Origin: Eonycteris spelaea
Taxonomy: Eukaryota > Chordata > Mammalia > Chiroptera > Pteropodidae
NCBI GenBank assembly: GCA_003508835.1
Contig: PUFA01000034.1
Span: forward strand, 1,116,001 to 1,180,000
Length of the DNA: 64,000 nt
Direction of reading: 5' to 3'
A program made the position numbers and the translations under genes. Of this stretch, positions 33,187 to 46,099 are shown in pieces. Within the stretch, counting starts at the first letter, position 1, and every line of letters begins with the position of its first letter. Below the pieces are notes generated by a model. The model was given only the letters and a program-made list of their open reading frames with translations. It made no database searches and was not told the origin of the DNA.

Positions 33187-33534
33187 GATCCATGATCAGT
33201 GATGCCCCAGGAAGATTTTCTGAGTTGTGGCTGGTGGTTTTGGTTCCCGGATGATGAAGGGGGGTCTATGCAGAAACAGACGAAAAGTGAAAATCATGGA
33301 TGGGTTTCTGCAATAACGTCTGTGCATGTTCCTCACTGCAACGACACTTGTTAACCTTTGCACTACTGTTCCATGCCCCAGCGTTAGCACGGGTGCCAAT
33401 ACAAGGTACTCCCTTCCCCATTCTGGCTGACTCAGCTTACGGAAGCAGCGGAGGGGGGATTCTTATCAGGAACACAACTAGGATTAGAGAGGACCGATCA
33501 TTCCTTGAATCACAGAGAAATCTGTGACTTTAAT
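33187..33534. other. Unassigned sequence before L1
   Basis: No repeat is firmly recognised. The last 70 bases may already be degraded L1. Confidence 0.3.
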
Positions 33535-35520
33535 AAATTTTAGAGAACGAATAGAATATAGAGTGCGTCTGCTAAGCATAAGGCAATTAAACTAGAAATT
33601 AACGATAATAGATAGCTTTGTAGACGACACTTTTTCCTCTTCAGATTTGAGGACACTTAAACATACCTTTATTAATAACTCGTGGGTGAAGGAGGAATCC
33701 GCAACGAAAATTGCAGAGTATTTAAAACTTAATGGCATGAAAACACTATATACTTCAAAACTGCAAGGATATAGCTAAATTGGTATGTGGGGTTTAAAAT
33801 TATAGCCTTAATGCATCTGTTAAAAATAGTGTTCTTAAACAAATGAGTTTTGTTTCATGTTAGAAAACCGCTCAAGAAGGAAGTAAGAAACGTCAAAGCA
33901 GATATTATAAATGTGGAAAATAAAGGAACAATAAAGAACGTCAACAAAGTCAAGAGTTAAGTCATGAGAAGGTCAGTAAAATAACGCTGACTATGACAAA
34001 GGAGAAAAGAGTCACAGAAACGAGGCGAGGAGGGAAACGGGGCTCCCATGACAATCTGGCAGAGTCATCCAGAGCCCTAAGAGACTGTTGTGTGGAGCTT
34101 TGTGCCAACAAGATTTGAAAACAGCAAAAGGGCTATTTCTAGAAGAATACGCGTAAAATGCAGGAGTCAGGACACGTCCCACAGTGCAAAGCAAAGTCCA
34201 GAAGGAGCACAACGCGGAGGGAGCTCGCGTTGCGGTCTCTCGTCCTCACAGGGCAGCGCGCGGGGCGTGGGGCATGGGGCGCGGGGCACCGGGCTGAGGC
34301 CGCTGGCGTGGCGTCTCCCTGTCCAGCGAGGGCTCCCTGCTGCTGCTACTCCTGGCTCGTACGGAGCCAGGGCAGGAGCCACCAGCACGTGCAGTATGAA
34401 CGGAGGAGGCTGGGGCACCAGTCTCCGGGGGGATGCAGGGCAGCTGGGCAGGAGTTCGGGGCCCTGCACCTGGTGACACTGGAAGGGTGACAGGCAGCCA
34501 CTCCCCACCCCCACCGCCACCCTCTGCACACAGAGTCCCGCCCCCTGGGAAGGGAGAGCTGTCGGTGGATTGCAGCATCTGTCTGTCATTTCTGAGGTGA
34601 CCTTTCTTCCCTTCCATCACCGACCCTGATTCACAAAGAAACAGGAATTCTCATCAAAATAAAACCCCAAAAACACAATTTGGTTGATAATCAAAAGATT
34701 CCTGCTTAAGAATAGAGCAGGATTGGACGGCTTTATGGTACGTTTTGCCACACCTTCAAAAAATACATACCTGAGGGGGAAAAAAAAAAAAAAAAACGTT
34801 AAAGAGATTAAGTATAAAGGAAGGAAAGTCTCCACACTTATTAGCAAAATCTATCATGTGTCCTTTCACCAACTGGACCAGGGGAGTAGAAAAAAGGAAA
34901 AGACATTCCGGCCTCATTATGAAGGTAGCCGCAATGATGTCAATAAAGTTTTGGCAATTCAGACTACACGCCGTATTAAAAAACCATAATGTAGATTTAT
35001 TCTGGGGATGTGTGATATTTCAAAAGCAGAACACGTGTTACTGTAGGATGCCACATTAGGAAAAATAAGAAGAAAGCAAAGGAAAATCTCAGAGGATGCA
35101 GCCAGGGCAGTCACAAAATTCAATACCGATTGATGATTTGAAACTCTATGAAACTGGGAGAAGCTTTAGAAGCTTCCATCACGCGATAATCTCAAGGGTT
35201 AGCCTCTAAAAGATTAGCAGAAATCAAGAAACAAAGAACAGATAACCTCTATCATCACGTCCCCTCAAAAATATACTGGTCCCTCGCTAACGAAATAAGA
35301 AAAGAAAAAAGAAATAATGAGTATAGGAATTGGCAAGCAAGAGATACCGCCATCTTTATTGGCAAATGTCATCATATTTGTGTAAAATCTTAAAGGAAGG
35401 CGCAGGGCAGACATGGAATTGGTAGGAGAGTTTGGCAGGGTTGTGGGATACAAGTCAATGCGAAGAAGGCAATAGCGTTTCTATACCAGTAAATAGAAAA
35501 TGTGTCTGTAGAAATCTGTA
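33535..35520 (+). mobile_element. Degenerate L1 ORF2 (endonuclease-RT linker into RT), interrupted
   Basis: Sense L1 landmarks in order: 'aactcgtgggtgaaggaggaa' (consensus 'aaccaatgggtcaaagaagaa'), 'atagccttaatgcat', 'gatattataaatgtggaaaataaaggaac' and 'aaagaacgtcaacaaagtcaagagtt', 'ctttgtgccaacaagatttgaaaac'. After a GC-rich interruption (about 34165-34615) follow 'agagcaggattggacggcttt', 'ccattccggcctcattatgaaggtagc' type RT sequence, 'tttattctggggatg', 'ggaattggcaagcaagagata' and 'ggttgtgggatacaagtcaatg'. The reading frame is destroyed by many stops and indels. It is an old, inactive fragment. Confidence 0.7.
34165..34615. other. Non-L1 GC-rich segment inside the L1
   Basis: Between recognisable L1 blocks that flank it, about 450 bases are GC-rich and contain no L1 match: a GCGCGGGGCGTGGGGCATGG-like stretch, then a C/CCA-rich stretch near 34500-34530. 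It is either an insertion or a locally rewritten L1. No gene or repeat family is recognised in it. Confidence 0.5.
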
Positions 35521-38500
35521 CTAGAAAACCTCTGGGCTCCTGCTTCTGGCCACAGGGAAGAAGCGGTCAGAGGGACCCTCCTTGCAGTGGACAGCCGGAG
35601 ACCTAGGCAACATAGAGAGCACAGTGGTCAGACCCTGGACAACAGACGACGTAGGGACATGAGCCCCAAGGGAGGGGCCGTGCGAGAGGGGAGCCCTGGC
35701 ACTGTCTGGCCTGTGGGTCACGGAGGGGAACCCAGAAGAACGTGACAATCCAGCTGAGGTGAGGAGACGAGGGACCAGCCACTGCACAATCATAGGAGTG
35801 TGTGGGACAGGGGACCCGAGAGAAAGAGGCCACTCTGAGGAAGAGGCACAGCAATCCGTGGAAGAGGCCCCTGGAGTCTTTGGCTGAAAACAAACTGCAC
35901 GTCGCATTAGTGACACCGACGGCAATCATGATTGGCTGAGCGCTTTCGGCGTCCCGCACACCTTGCCCAGGGCTTTAGGACAAAGGACGTGACATATGCG
36001 ATGCCTGGCCCGCCTGGCACCTGCGCGGTGGCATGCGCGGGACCGGCAGCCGTTCTCGTCACCACTGCCACGGTCCTTTCACAGGCGGCGTCTCATCAAC
36101 AGACCGCGAGGGTCAGGGCCTCCCCTTCCGGGCAGGCGGGGTGTGAGCCGCGACTGACCTGTGCTTTCGGTCCCTCATCCAGGGCGCTGGGAACGCCGTC
36201 TTCACTCAGGATGAGTCGGCAGGGGTGAGATGGAGCCTCACGGAAAGTCCTGCCCCAGGGGAGAAGGGCTGCTGCTGAAAACAGGCGGCTGGGGGGGGGG
36301 GCGCCGCCGGGCGCACGCTGCACGCGGCTCTCACAGGGCGGCCTGACGTTGCAAGTCCAGACACTTCACCCGGAGACGGAGACCTTCGGCTCCTGTGATT
36401 AGACGGGTGAGCAGGTCTGAGCGCCCTCGGGGGCTCCGCTCCCTCCGGTGCCCCCTGGCTTGACGGCGTTGGGGTTCCTCACCTCCAGGCCAGCCCCCCA
36501 CCCTCGAGAGGAAAAACTCCAGTGAAACGGACCTCCTCCACTCAGCGCAGGGGGTTTTAGAAAACGCCTGCTCGTCGTCCCCTGTGTGGCTCGAACGCAC
36601 GGCTCCTGTTCATCCTCCACGGTAAAACGACACGTGGAGACAAGCTTATAGACAGAGAGAGCGGGCCGGATATTAAAGTCGCACAGGGAGCTCGTTATTC
36701 AAACATAATCAAACCGGTAAAGCTGAAGATGAACTTGAGTGACCTCCCAAGATCACAGAGGAAATGAATCGATATTAAAAAGATAGGAAATAAGACAATA
36801 GCGGCGGGGACCAACCAAGGACGTCCAACCCACGAAGAAAATCCGCCCAGACAAAGAACAGCCCGGAAGCGAGTCCCGCGTGACGACAGAAGGCGGGTCG
36901 TCCTGGAGATGGAACCGTCTCCCAGAGGCGAGAAGCCCCGCCGTTTCCAGCCGACGTCAATGAGAAGAGACAGATGCCAAGGCGATGTTGGCAGGGTTTC
37001 GGGTCTTTCTTTTGTTTTTAATTTCAAAACCAACAAAAGACAAAAGAAACGAAAGTCGGGCAGGTTGGCCTAAAATTTCTCCCCTGCTTCACGGAAGGCC
37101 AAGCGGCAAGGGAGAGCATCGGCGGAGCTGAAGCTCAGAGCGTCTGGACCACGACCCACAGCTCATTTGTCACTTCTCCAGAACGGGGGTCGGGGGCGAG
37201 GCAGTTCATGCGTGTGCCACTGAGTTTGGTGACTTATACAGGAAACACGTCCTAGGGTCCCGTATCCAGGATGCAGTCTCAAGAGCGAGACTCGGAAGCC
37301 CAGAAGGAGGCCGCGCTTCCCCAGCAGACGGCCGGGCCTCCACTGTGGACTGAGGTCCGGCCCGGTGGCACCTGTCCACCAGCTCAGCACGGCCCTTGGA
37401 TTTGAAATGCGCATCACCCAACTTCCGTCAGTGGAAGCAGAGACCTGGCTCCCACGGGCATGAGGGTGAGCGTGCTGATGTGTCGTAATGAATCAGACAC
37501 TTGTGGGGGGCAGGGGGTTCTGGGCACACCCCACAGGTCGCGAGGAACGACGACCCTGCCAATCCCGTGGAACAGGCTGGATGGAGAGCTGCACCTACAC
37601 CCCTCAAAGCCCCCAAGGACCCGACGTGCTCTGCCCGCCAGAGCCTCTTTCCGGGGCTACGGCACTGCCCTGAATCTCAGCTCCATCCCGGGGCCCCACA
37701 TCCTTGGGCCTTTGTTCTACAGGGGCCGAAGGACCAGCAGGAGTCCACAGAGTACCTGTGGGTTCCCCGCCTCCGTGCCCCATCGCCCGGACATCCCGCC
37801 GTCCACCTGACCTCCTGCACCCCAGGGACGCGCCACCCACTTCGAGATGGCTGGAGGAGGCTGAGGTTCTTCAGGTTTGCCCATGAGGCAAGCCCCTCAC
37901 ATTCAGACTCCAAAACCAGGCCATTGCCACACTCTCCAGCAATGGAGGTGTGCCCACCCGGGGCCTGCCCCGTTTGACCCCGCCCGTTTGTCTTCAGGGT
38001 TCCCCTTGATCTGTCATTGGTTCTGTTTACACGTCACTTTTTTTCAACTGCCATCCCGTGCTGGTATTTTTCTATACTCAAATGTTTAACCCCTTGTCTT
38101 TGTCTTGGAGGTGGAAAAAGCAACTTGGCATTTTGTATCGTCAAGCAACGGCTTACCCACCACAGTAAAGTACGTCTCCTCTTCTCATTTACCGCCTTAG
38201 TTTCTAACGAGTGCACCTTAAATAGGTGTTCATGGATGTCCCGACGGAAGCAATTCCAAAAAACCCAGAGGCCCCTCCGCCTATGAGCCAAACCGAGCCA
38301 AGTTATTCCTAATTTGGTCGCCACCTGGATGTCGTGTTTCCTGCCATCCTGATGAAACGACTATAAAAAGAATTGAATCCCAAAAGAACCAGGTTCCGGC
38401 TTTGAGAATACTGTTAGACACGGCGCTTCTAACGAATCAGGTGTATCCTGACGTTAGCCCTCGAGTCCAGCCCACCGTGTGGCATTTAATAAGAATCCGC

Positions 38501-38653
38501 TGCTCTCTCCAGCGAAGTCGAGATGGTGATGTGCACCCTCTGAGGCACGGTTATGTCCCCAGAAAGAGGGAAGGAAATGCTAATTACGAACAGTCTGCAT
38601 GGCCACCGCTTGATAGACGGACCCGAGAAAAATGGGCCATTCTTCGTCCCTGT

Positions 38654-38654
<1 letters not shown>
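35521..38654. other. Unassigned sequence
   Basis: No gene is recognised in 3 kb. The first 400 bases follow the L1 directly and are GC-rich. A G12 run occurs near 36289-36300. The region 36650-37060 is A-rich on the plus strand and might be very old L1, but I cannot align it. Overlapping frames up to 158 codons lack domains. Confidence 0.3.

Positions 38655-38697
<43 letters not shown>
38655..38697 (+). repeat. (AG)n microsatellite
   Basis: About 21 uninterrupted AG units. Purity suggests it is polymorphic. Confidence 0.97.
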
Positions 38698-38701
<4 letters not shown>

Positions 38702-38846
38702 AAAAGGCCACTCGACGTATGAGTTTGGGTGGCAGGGCCCTTCTAAGTTTCTCTTCAGAGCCCCGGCTCTGCCGGCGGTTGGGACGCACAGACAATGGAA
38801 GAGGACAGACATCTCATGCGGGGAAATGTCCTGACTGCTTCTTTCT

Positions 38847-38901
38847 CTTTATGTAATTTTATTTTAAAATTATTGTAATTTTAAAATAAAATTACATAAA
38901 G
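38847..38901. repeat. Perfect 55-bp hairpin palindrome
   Basis: The left arm (38847-38872) begins CTTTATGTAATTTTATTTTA. The right arm (38876-38901) is its exact reverse complement over all 26 bases, separated by the 3-base loop TTG. Arms are AT-rich. It is not the 80-bp MADE1 mariner palindrome, whose sequence differs. It has no assigned family. Confidence 0.95.
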
Positions 38902-39049
38902 CTATCATGGACGTATTTCATATCAGTTCATAAAGGACTAACTCTTCTGTAAGTTTTCTCAAGAAACCTGTGCTGGATTACAATAAAACAGATTAAATGT
39001 ATACGATGGCAATTCAAGTGTAAATTAGTTTTGAAAATGATCTGTGAGA

Positions 39050-39170
39050 ACGTATGACAGTGTTAGGAGGAAGTGCTAAACGGTCATTCTCCTTATTCTT
39101 TAAGCTTCTGTATTGTTCACATGTCGTGAGCATGTTTTAATCTTGTTGTAATAAAAGGGTGTATGAGAAG
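39050..39170 (+). mobile_element. L1-type 3' UTR end
   Basis: 'ccttattctttaagcttctgtattgttcacatgtcgtgagcatgttttaatcttgttgtaataaaa' parallels the 3' UTR end 'ctttatactttttctgtatttttcaaattttctacaatgagcatgtattacttttataat' of old L1M elements. A GAAGAAGAAGAA run follows. The upstream limit may extend to the palindrome at 38901. Confidence 0.5.
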
Positions 39171-42100
39171 AAGAAGAATACACAATACGCATATATAAAT
39201 AAGAATAAAGTCTAGCCGGCTCGAAGGGCTCAGAAACATGGCACTGAGGTTAAACTAAATGCCACTGATGCCCTCGTCTCTGTCCTCACCGGCTTCCTTT
39301 TCTGACAGTGACTTTCCATCACCCAAAGGCACCTGAGATTGACGGAATAATTCCCTGCTGTCAGGCGTCCAGGCGGAGGCTGCTGTGGGTTCGGGGGCAG
39401 GAGGCTGTCATGAACGAGCTTACGATGCTTTTCAAATCTCAGATTCTCCATCCCATGCTCACTATCCTGACAGCTTCAGACTTGTCCTCCGGGCCGGACC
39501 TAACAGATCAATGTCAAGACAAATTAAATACACAAGGCCTCCTGTAAACAATGTCCCTGCAAAAGATGAGCTTGGCGTTTAATTCTGTTACATAAAATCC
39601 ATTAAAGAAATCCTCCGAGGGAAGAAGTGATGCTGAGAATTGTTAAAGATAAACAGTATTTGTAAAGAGACATAATTCTTTTCTTTTTTTAAAATTTAAA
39701 TCACAGACATCTTAGCTATATCGATATTTATAAGCACTCACCACAAATCCTCCCTCGAATTGCTTCTTCTGACTACTCTGGCGCCCTTTTTGCTGACTTC
39801 CTTTTTGAAAACTTCAGTTCAGTAGGGTGGGCGTGTTGCAACAGGTGATAAACACGCACCCAAACCCCCGGCTACTTTTCACTCTGGGGAATACCGTTGC
39901 TGTCCAAAGGCGCAGTTCACACTCGTATTATGAAAGGAGACACTCTGGGGTTTGAGCGTTCTGCGTCTTCGTGAATAATTCAGGGTTGCTTGCCTGCCAG
40001 CTTTTCTCGAGTTGCAGAGGACATGAGACAGGGATGTAGGATTTGAAGGTCAATCGAAGTATTTTAAAGTGGCGGCGGGGTGGGGGCTCAACAAAATAAA
40101 ATTTTCACGGCTGGCGCGGTGCAGACTCTTTTCACGACATTCAAAGGACATGAGCAGGAGTGGGACTAAGGTTGAGCCCGCTCTCCCTGCGACCCTTTAG
40201 TGCGTGGTAGATAGAGTCAGGGTCACCCCGCAGACAGCACCGTCTGGCCGACGACAGGTGTTTCCCTACTCTCTATGAATTCGAGAGACCCATGACGCTC
40301 AGCTTAGTAAGTTTCTCTGCTCTAGCTGCCCTGGGCACTAGATGGATGTTGCAGCTTTCAAAAAACAACAGCTTATGAATAAACAATGGGCCTAATGCAA
40401 AACCCCTCGGGCCAGAGACTCAGTCCAGAGCCCGCTCTTCCCGCAGCAATTAAGAAAAAGCAAATCCTTTCAACATTCAGCTTGAAAGCTGCCTTTCTTT
40501 GTCCTTAGAAGCAAACCTACTGTCAAATTCCACGAAGAGAAGAAACACAGTCCGTGGGTGGTAGAGTAACAAGTGAGACAATAGTAATAAATATGGATGT
40601 TCCTGGCTCTTTCGTTGCCATCACTGGTTTCGAATGGCGGCTGGCTCCTGACTTCCCATGTGTCTGTAGGGCCGGAAAGTCTAAATCGGCTTTCAGCTCT
40701 GAGAGTCTACGAAGGCACCTGGTCGCCTCACCCCTCAGCAGAGAAGAACATCTGTTTTGATACCTTTCTGAGCCTTTGGCCAGAATTCCCTGAGGAGCGG
40801 GCCTGGGGCCCTATGGAGGGGTCTGCACATGATCCCAGCTTACAATGTGGCAGTGGTTTCTGCCCTGCCCCTCCACAGGTAAGCAGAGTCTCCCCAAGGC
40901 CTCCCAAACCTTCTACGGGTACAACTGGTGATGCCCAGTACAGCCGTGTAATTGATTTATTACTGTTATCTTTTCCTTAAACCTAGAATGAGCATTGTTC
41001 ATTTCACAATTTGAGATAAGGTCTCTGCTACAACTTTCTTAAGAAGCAGCAAGAGGTTACCTTAAGTCCACCCTCAAGCTCAAGCGCATCTACTGGCTCC
41101 TAGGACCCCGGAGGCCTCATGCCTTCGAGAGGCGTCATGGGGCCAGCGCCCACCAGCGCCCAGACCACGAGAGCAGACCACGAAACTCTCCGAGATTCGG
41201 CAAGCCCATTCTTAGCCATGGCCATGATTATAAATGAAATGATAGAAACTCATAATTAAGTTATATTAAGAGCAAAGTTGCAAATGTTCAAAACTCAGCT
41301 CTCCTAGGTATTTATTTCACTTCGGGTTAATTATATCCGCTTGGAGGTGAGTTACGCCTTTTCGCATCTAGAACGTGGGAACATGCTGTAGAACCACGTC
41401 TCTCTTCTCAGCCCTGCCTTCGGCGAGGTCAGGGCGACAGGTGGAAATCAGCCTCACTGGGAGTTTTCACAGCACGGCAATCAGCAAACGCTACAAATCA
41501 AGGCTCGCTTCTCTCCCTGAACATGCAGTTGTTGAACATCTGGTCTCCAACCAGAGTGCGAGGGGATAAGGACGTGTCCTGAGGCCAGGTCTCCAGGTCG
41601 GGCACGCCGACCTCCCCGCCCGCACGACCGTTTCCGCACAGAGCGCGTAGTTTCTAGTGGCTGCCGGACGGGCATGCAAGCTGACAGCCTGGGGTCCCCT
41701 CTCGCCACAACTGAATGTCCAAGGCTGACACTCAGAAGGGGCCGAATGGCTGGAATTAAACCGGCCGGACAATCGGGTCCCGAGAGAGATGGAGCAATCT
41801 GTTTCTGCACCATTGGTCATTCAAAGCTGAGGTTGGCAGACGCTTTTTAGCCTCTGGAACTTTAAAAGAAGGGTTTTTTTGCAGAGGTCTGATGTAAGAA
41901 ACAGAGGTCCTGGGACAAAGCAGGAAGGGAGTAGATTTGTCCGCCCCCCCCCCTCCCCTGGGCTCTCTGTCTCCCTGCCAGCCCCGGGCAGGACCGGAAG
42001 GGGCACTCCTTGGCCTCAGGGGGCACATCTGGGAAACCTTCCCACAAAGAGTGACTGGTGAAGACAGATGCTTTTTGAGGCTAAAGCCACATCAACCTTG

Positions 42101-44677
42101 CTTCCGTCCACGGGGGCAGGTCGCCCCAGAAACTGTTTACAGAGGCGGCTGGTTGCACCTGGTAACCTGAGGCTCCCCATGCTGAGGTTCCGTTTCCAAC
42201 AGAAGATTCTGTTTCACGGCTCCTTGGCCCTGACGTGCAGCCTGGCTCCTACACTGGCAGCAGGGGAGAGGTCCCCTGAGGTCCACTCTGTCCCCAGCCA
42301 TAGCATCTCCCAGTGCAGGTGGGAGAGCGAGCCTAAGAAACCAGGAGGGAACACGGGCCTGGTTAAAAGTCGTGGAAACGTCGCGATCAGTGTGCAGCCA
42401 GCACCTCGTGAGAAAAACCGCCAGCCTCACTCGTCATCCCAGGGTGATGGGGGGGGGGGGCGCGGGGGCTCCTCGCAGCTGGAGGGCGGGGCGCTCACAC
42501 ACGTGGGCGCTGCTTCCAGACACCCGCGAGGCCGCGGCACTGCGGACGGTCCTCCGAAAGCCGCGCACGTGGTTAACTCGCGAGCCTCGCGGGTCGCTTT
42601 CAGAGTCTAATCCTGTCCGAGTCTGATTCTGTCCCCTGAAAGCTGCGCGCGGGTCACGGTTTACGCCGCCGCCTTCGGAAGGACGCGCGCGCCCACCTCT
42701 CCGCGGCCTTTTGGGGCGGATGCGCTCCAGCCCGTGACCTTGACCGCCGCCGAGCGCTTCGCGGCTGTGCCTTGTTTTCCTACCATCCCCTTTCCTGCAC
42801 CACGCGCGCCCACGGGCCTCAGGAAGCCGTGTATGCTTTGCCGCTGCTCAAAAGTCCAAGCCAGCCTCTTTGTGAACCTGTCGCCGTCCCCGGAGGCCAG
42901 AGCCCCGCCCCCACCGACAGCCCAATCCCTCCCCCGCCCAGTGCCCACGCTCCTGCCTCGCCATCACCGCGCCCGGCCAGCTCTTCACGGGACTAAGAAT
43001 GGGATTGGTTGGGGCGAGAAGACGTAGGAGCTGGGAAGAATCAGTTGTGTTTCACCCGACTTCCCCATTATAAATTTCGAAGGAATCCCTCTGGTTTTAG
43101 ACATCAGTCTCCTGTGAGTTAGGATAGTATGTGTCGCTTTACCCTGTCTGCTCCCTGAAGATAAAAGGCATCCTTTCTGGGGTAACTGAATTCAAGCCTG
43201 CCTTGTCAACGCAAACTCTGTGTTTACTTTGTTCTCCCTCTGCAGGCGCAGAGTACTTGTCACAGACTTTAGACCCTCGGGGAGAAACACTCCACTTAAG
43301 CCCACGGTCTGAGGCCAAATTCCCCATTTCAGTCTTACCAAAAAAAGCCCAAATTGAGCCACTGAACCAGGTAGTGGCCTGGCCACTAGCGGGATGGGCT
43401 TTTATATCCACCAGGCTAGCGTCCTTCGGGACTAGCCTTGGCGATGGGCCTCGAGGTAGATGGAAAAGTGCTAGAAACTGAACCCGAAATACCTAGCTCC
43501 CCTCACAGACAAACACCTCCAATTCTAGTGTAAACAGAAACTGAACTAGGAGAACCTTGTGCCCCTGAGGATAGAGACATGCAAACGAGGTGGATTAAAA
43601 CAAAGAAAAACCCGTTGGCCTTGTCTGAAGCATCCAGATGATGTCTTATCATTAATGACACCTCTGTTTAACTATTTCTCCAGGGGGCCACGGCTGGTGA
43701 CTCACAAACCTCCTTCCTTCCAGGGAGGAAAGGTGTTAGCTTCTTTTTTCCATCCCGGTTCTGCCTCCTCATGGAAAGGCTGATGCCCATGAGGTCACCC
43801 GACTCTCACAGGTGAACCTGGAACTGAGAACCCTGCCCTATTCCCCCTCGGAAATGCAAACCGATTTCATGAGAAATCAGCACGCAAGTGGTGCATGAAC
43901 GGGCGCGGACGGCATTTTTACTGTTGCCGCCCCAAATCGCGGCGTCATAGTCAACGGAAACCTTGTTCGATTTGTGTAAGCGTTCTAGAAGGAGTCCGTT
44001 CTCCTTGCAGCTCTGCCACGGGATGCCTGAAATATACACTCGTCTTCGGTAAATCCAAGAACATACATTGGGAATTCCGTTCGGTTCTTCCCAGATAACA
44101 GGCTGATCTAACACACGTTTACCAATTCCGAACAATACCCCGGTTGATAGCACAGGCACTCCGGCTTCGGTGACACGGTCAGAGAGACAGGGTGGGGTGG
44201 GGGTGGGGGCGGAACTACTGACGTCAAGGAAAGAAAAGCGGTGGAAAGTGAAAAGTCGGTGATAGGTTGGAAAGCGTAGCATCTGTCACTGTGATCCTAC
44301 GTGGACTGTCCCCTTGCTAGGACGCTCTCTGCAGTTTTTGCCTTCACGGTGATCATAACGTGTCTGAAGACAATAATTCAAAATATATTATGTATATATT
44401 CTGTGTAGCTCCTGAGGGAAACCCATTCCCGAAAAGAAAACAGAGTCTTAAAGAACTCCGGAGCCACACCGTTCTTTCTGCACGTCCACTCGCCAAACAC
44501 ATGTCTTGGTTTTCAATTATCCTCAAGCCTATTGTCATTCACACTGAGATGTGATTTACTGGTTCTCATCAGAGGCCCACTTATCTGTGTGGCTTTGTTG
44601 TGTATGATAAAATTCAGTCTGTCTCTCTAGCTCAGCAGAGATAATCTGAGATTGAACAAATACGGGGAGGAAGCAGA
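39171..44677. other. Unassigned sequence
   Basis: No gene is recognised in 5.5 kb. Composition swings from AT-rich (39560-39780, 41210-41350, 44340-44600) to CpG-rich (42460-42780). G12 at 42449-42460 and C10 near 41942-41951 are simple runs. The longest frame, 180 codons at 42068-42610, crosses the G12 run and has no domain. 43130-43500 has an LTR-like look but no match I can name. Confidence 0.35.
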
Positions 44678-44683
44678 GTCTCT

Positions 44684-44743
<60 letters not shown>

Positions 44744-44757
44744 GTCTCTCTCTCTCA
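44678..44757 (+). repeat. (CT)n microsatellite
   Basis: About 80 bases of CT units with a few TCTTCT and CTGT interruptions. MaLR LTRs of the MST type contain a short CTCTCTCT segment at this place, so the array probably expanded from the LTR's own sequence. Confidence 0.95.
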
Positions 44758-44965
44758 GCTCACAGAGAAGAAACCATGGAAAGGCACAGCAAGAAGGCAC
44801 AGATCTACAAGCCAGGAAGAGAGGCTTCAATAGAAACCGAACCTGCTGTCACCTTGATCTTGAACTTCCAGCCTCCAGAATTGTGGAAAATAAATTTCTA
44901 TTGTTTAAGCCACCCAGTCGGAGTTATTTTGTAATGGCAGCTGGATCCGACGAATACAGCCTCTT
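44758..44965 (+). mobile_element. ERVL-MaLR LTR 3' half
   Basis: Landmarks: 'accatggaaaggcacagcaag', 'ctacaagccaggaagagagg', 'aaccgaacctgctgtcacc', CTTGATCTTGAACTTCCAGC, 'cagaattgtggaaaataaatttctattgtttaagccacccagtcgg', 'ttttgtaatggcagctggatc'. The match to the MST/MLT1 3' half is close and much less GC-shifted than the MaLR LTRs at 2735 and 11744. The 5' half is replaced by the CT array or deleted. Confidence 0.85.
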
Positions 44966-46099
44966 CAAATATATGTGAACGGATTTTGGTTTTCGACCAG
45001 TTCAGGAATTTTTTGAAGGTGACAAACATGTTTACACTAAACGCCTTTTGGCACTATGTTCTTGTTACTACTTTTTTACACTTGTCATGCCTCCTGCCTT
45101 TCCTGTGTGTCCTAAGTCCCATGTAGTTTATCTTTGCTGCTCTATACAGCATATTTTATATGAATCTAGCAATTAAGAACCTGCAGATGTAGTCTGTATG
45201 TCATTGGAAAAGAGGTGATAGTTGAACTCGTAGGAATATTTAATTTTCTGAGTAAGTGTAACAGAAAAACAAAAAACAAAAAACAAATGGAGTCCACGAA
45301 GTCAGTCCTTGGGGAACGCATGTACTAGACAGAGGAATGGATCTTTAACAGAGGTGTCGGGGGCCCCAGAGAACACAAAACGGTCAATGTGGAGGGGAGA
45401 GAGGCCCCCCAGAAGCACGTCTGGTGACTGTCTCTGAGGCTCCGGGGGTGGGGGTGGGGCCGAGCAAGATTTAATTAAGAAAAGATCACTGGGTTAGGTG
45501 GCTAAGACATCCCTAGGGAACCCTGAGTTGTCACCTTTAGCTAAGTGGCAGAGGCAAAGGCCAAGGTTAAGTGAGAGCCGGAAAAGCCATTGTAAGTAAA
45601 CGAGGCTGTTCTCATGGACATGGAGCAGGACTGGAGAGTAAAGGGCTGACCGTGGCCGGGGACAGCTGGCACGTGGCCAAGGAAGCCACCAGGACGTGAA
45701 TAGTTACACTAGGGAAGAGACTGCTAGGCAAAGTGGAGCAGAGTCTCCAAAGACAAATGTCGATAGCTTTGGGGTACCACTGAAGAGTGAGCCCCCTTCG
45801 CCCGCCGCCCCCCCTTTTATTGAGGGTCAGCACTAAGCATGGAAGGCATAACAGGGCGGACTCCACCGAGCATCCCCTGTTGAGGTCAAGGGCTCATAAC
45901 AGGGACACCAGAGCAATCTCAGGGAAGGTCACTGGCAGCACAGGCGGGGGCGGGGCGGTCTGCCAGCCGCATCTGCATCCATCCATTCAGTGCGTGTGTC
46001 CTCTGGGCCTAAGGACGAAGGACCGAAGCACCCGAGGGGATGCTCGCCATGGCTCCACCTCACCCGTGTCTCAGCGTCACTCCGTGGGACTTGTAACGT
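44966..46099. other. Unassigned sequence
   Basis: AT-rich to about 45290 with an A-rich AAAAACAAAAAAC run at 45261-45285, then GC-richer. No gene or repeat is assigned. Confidence 0.3.
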
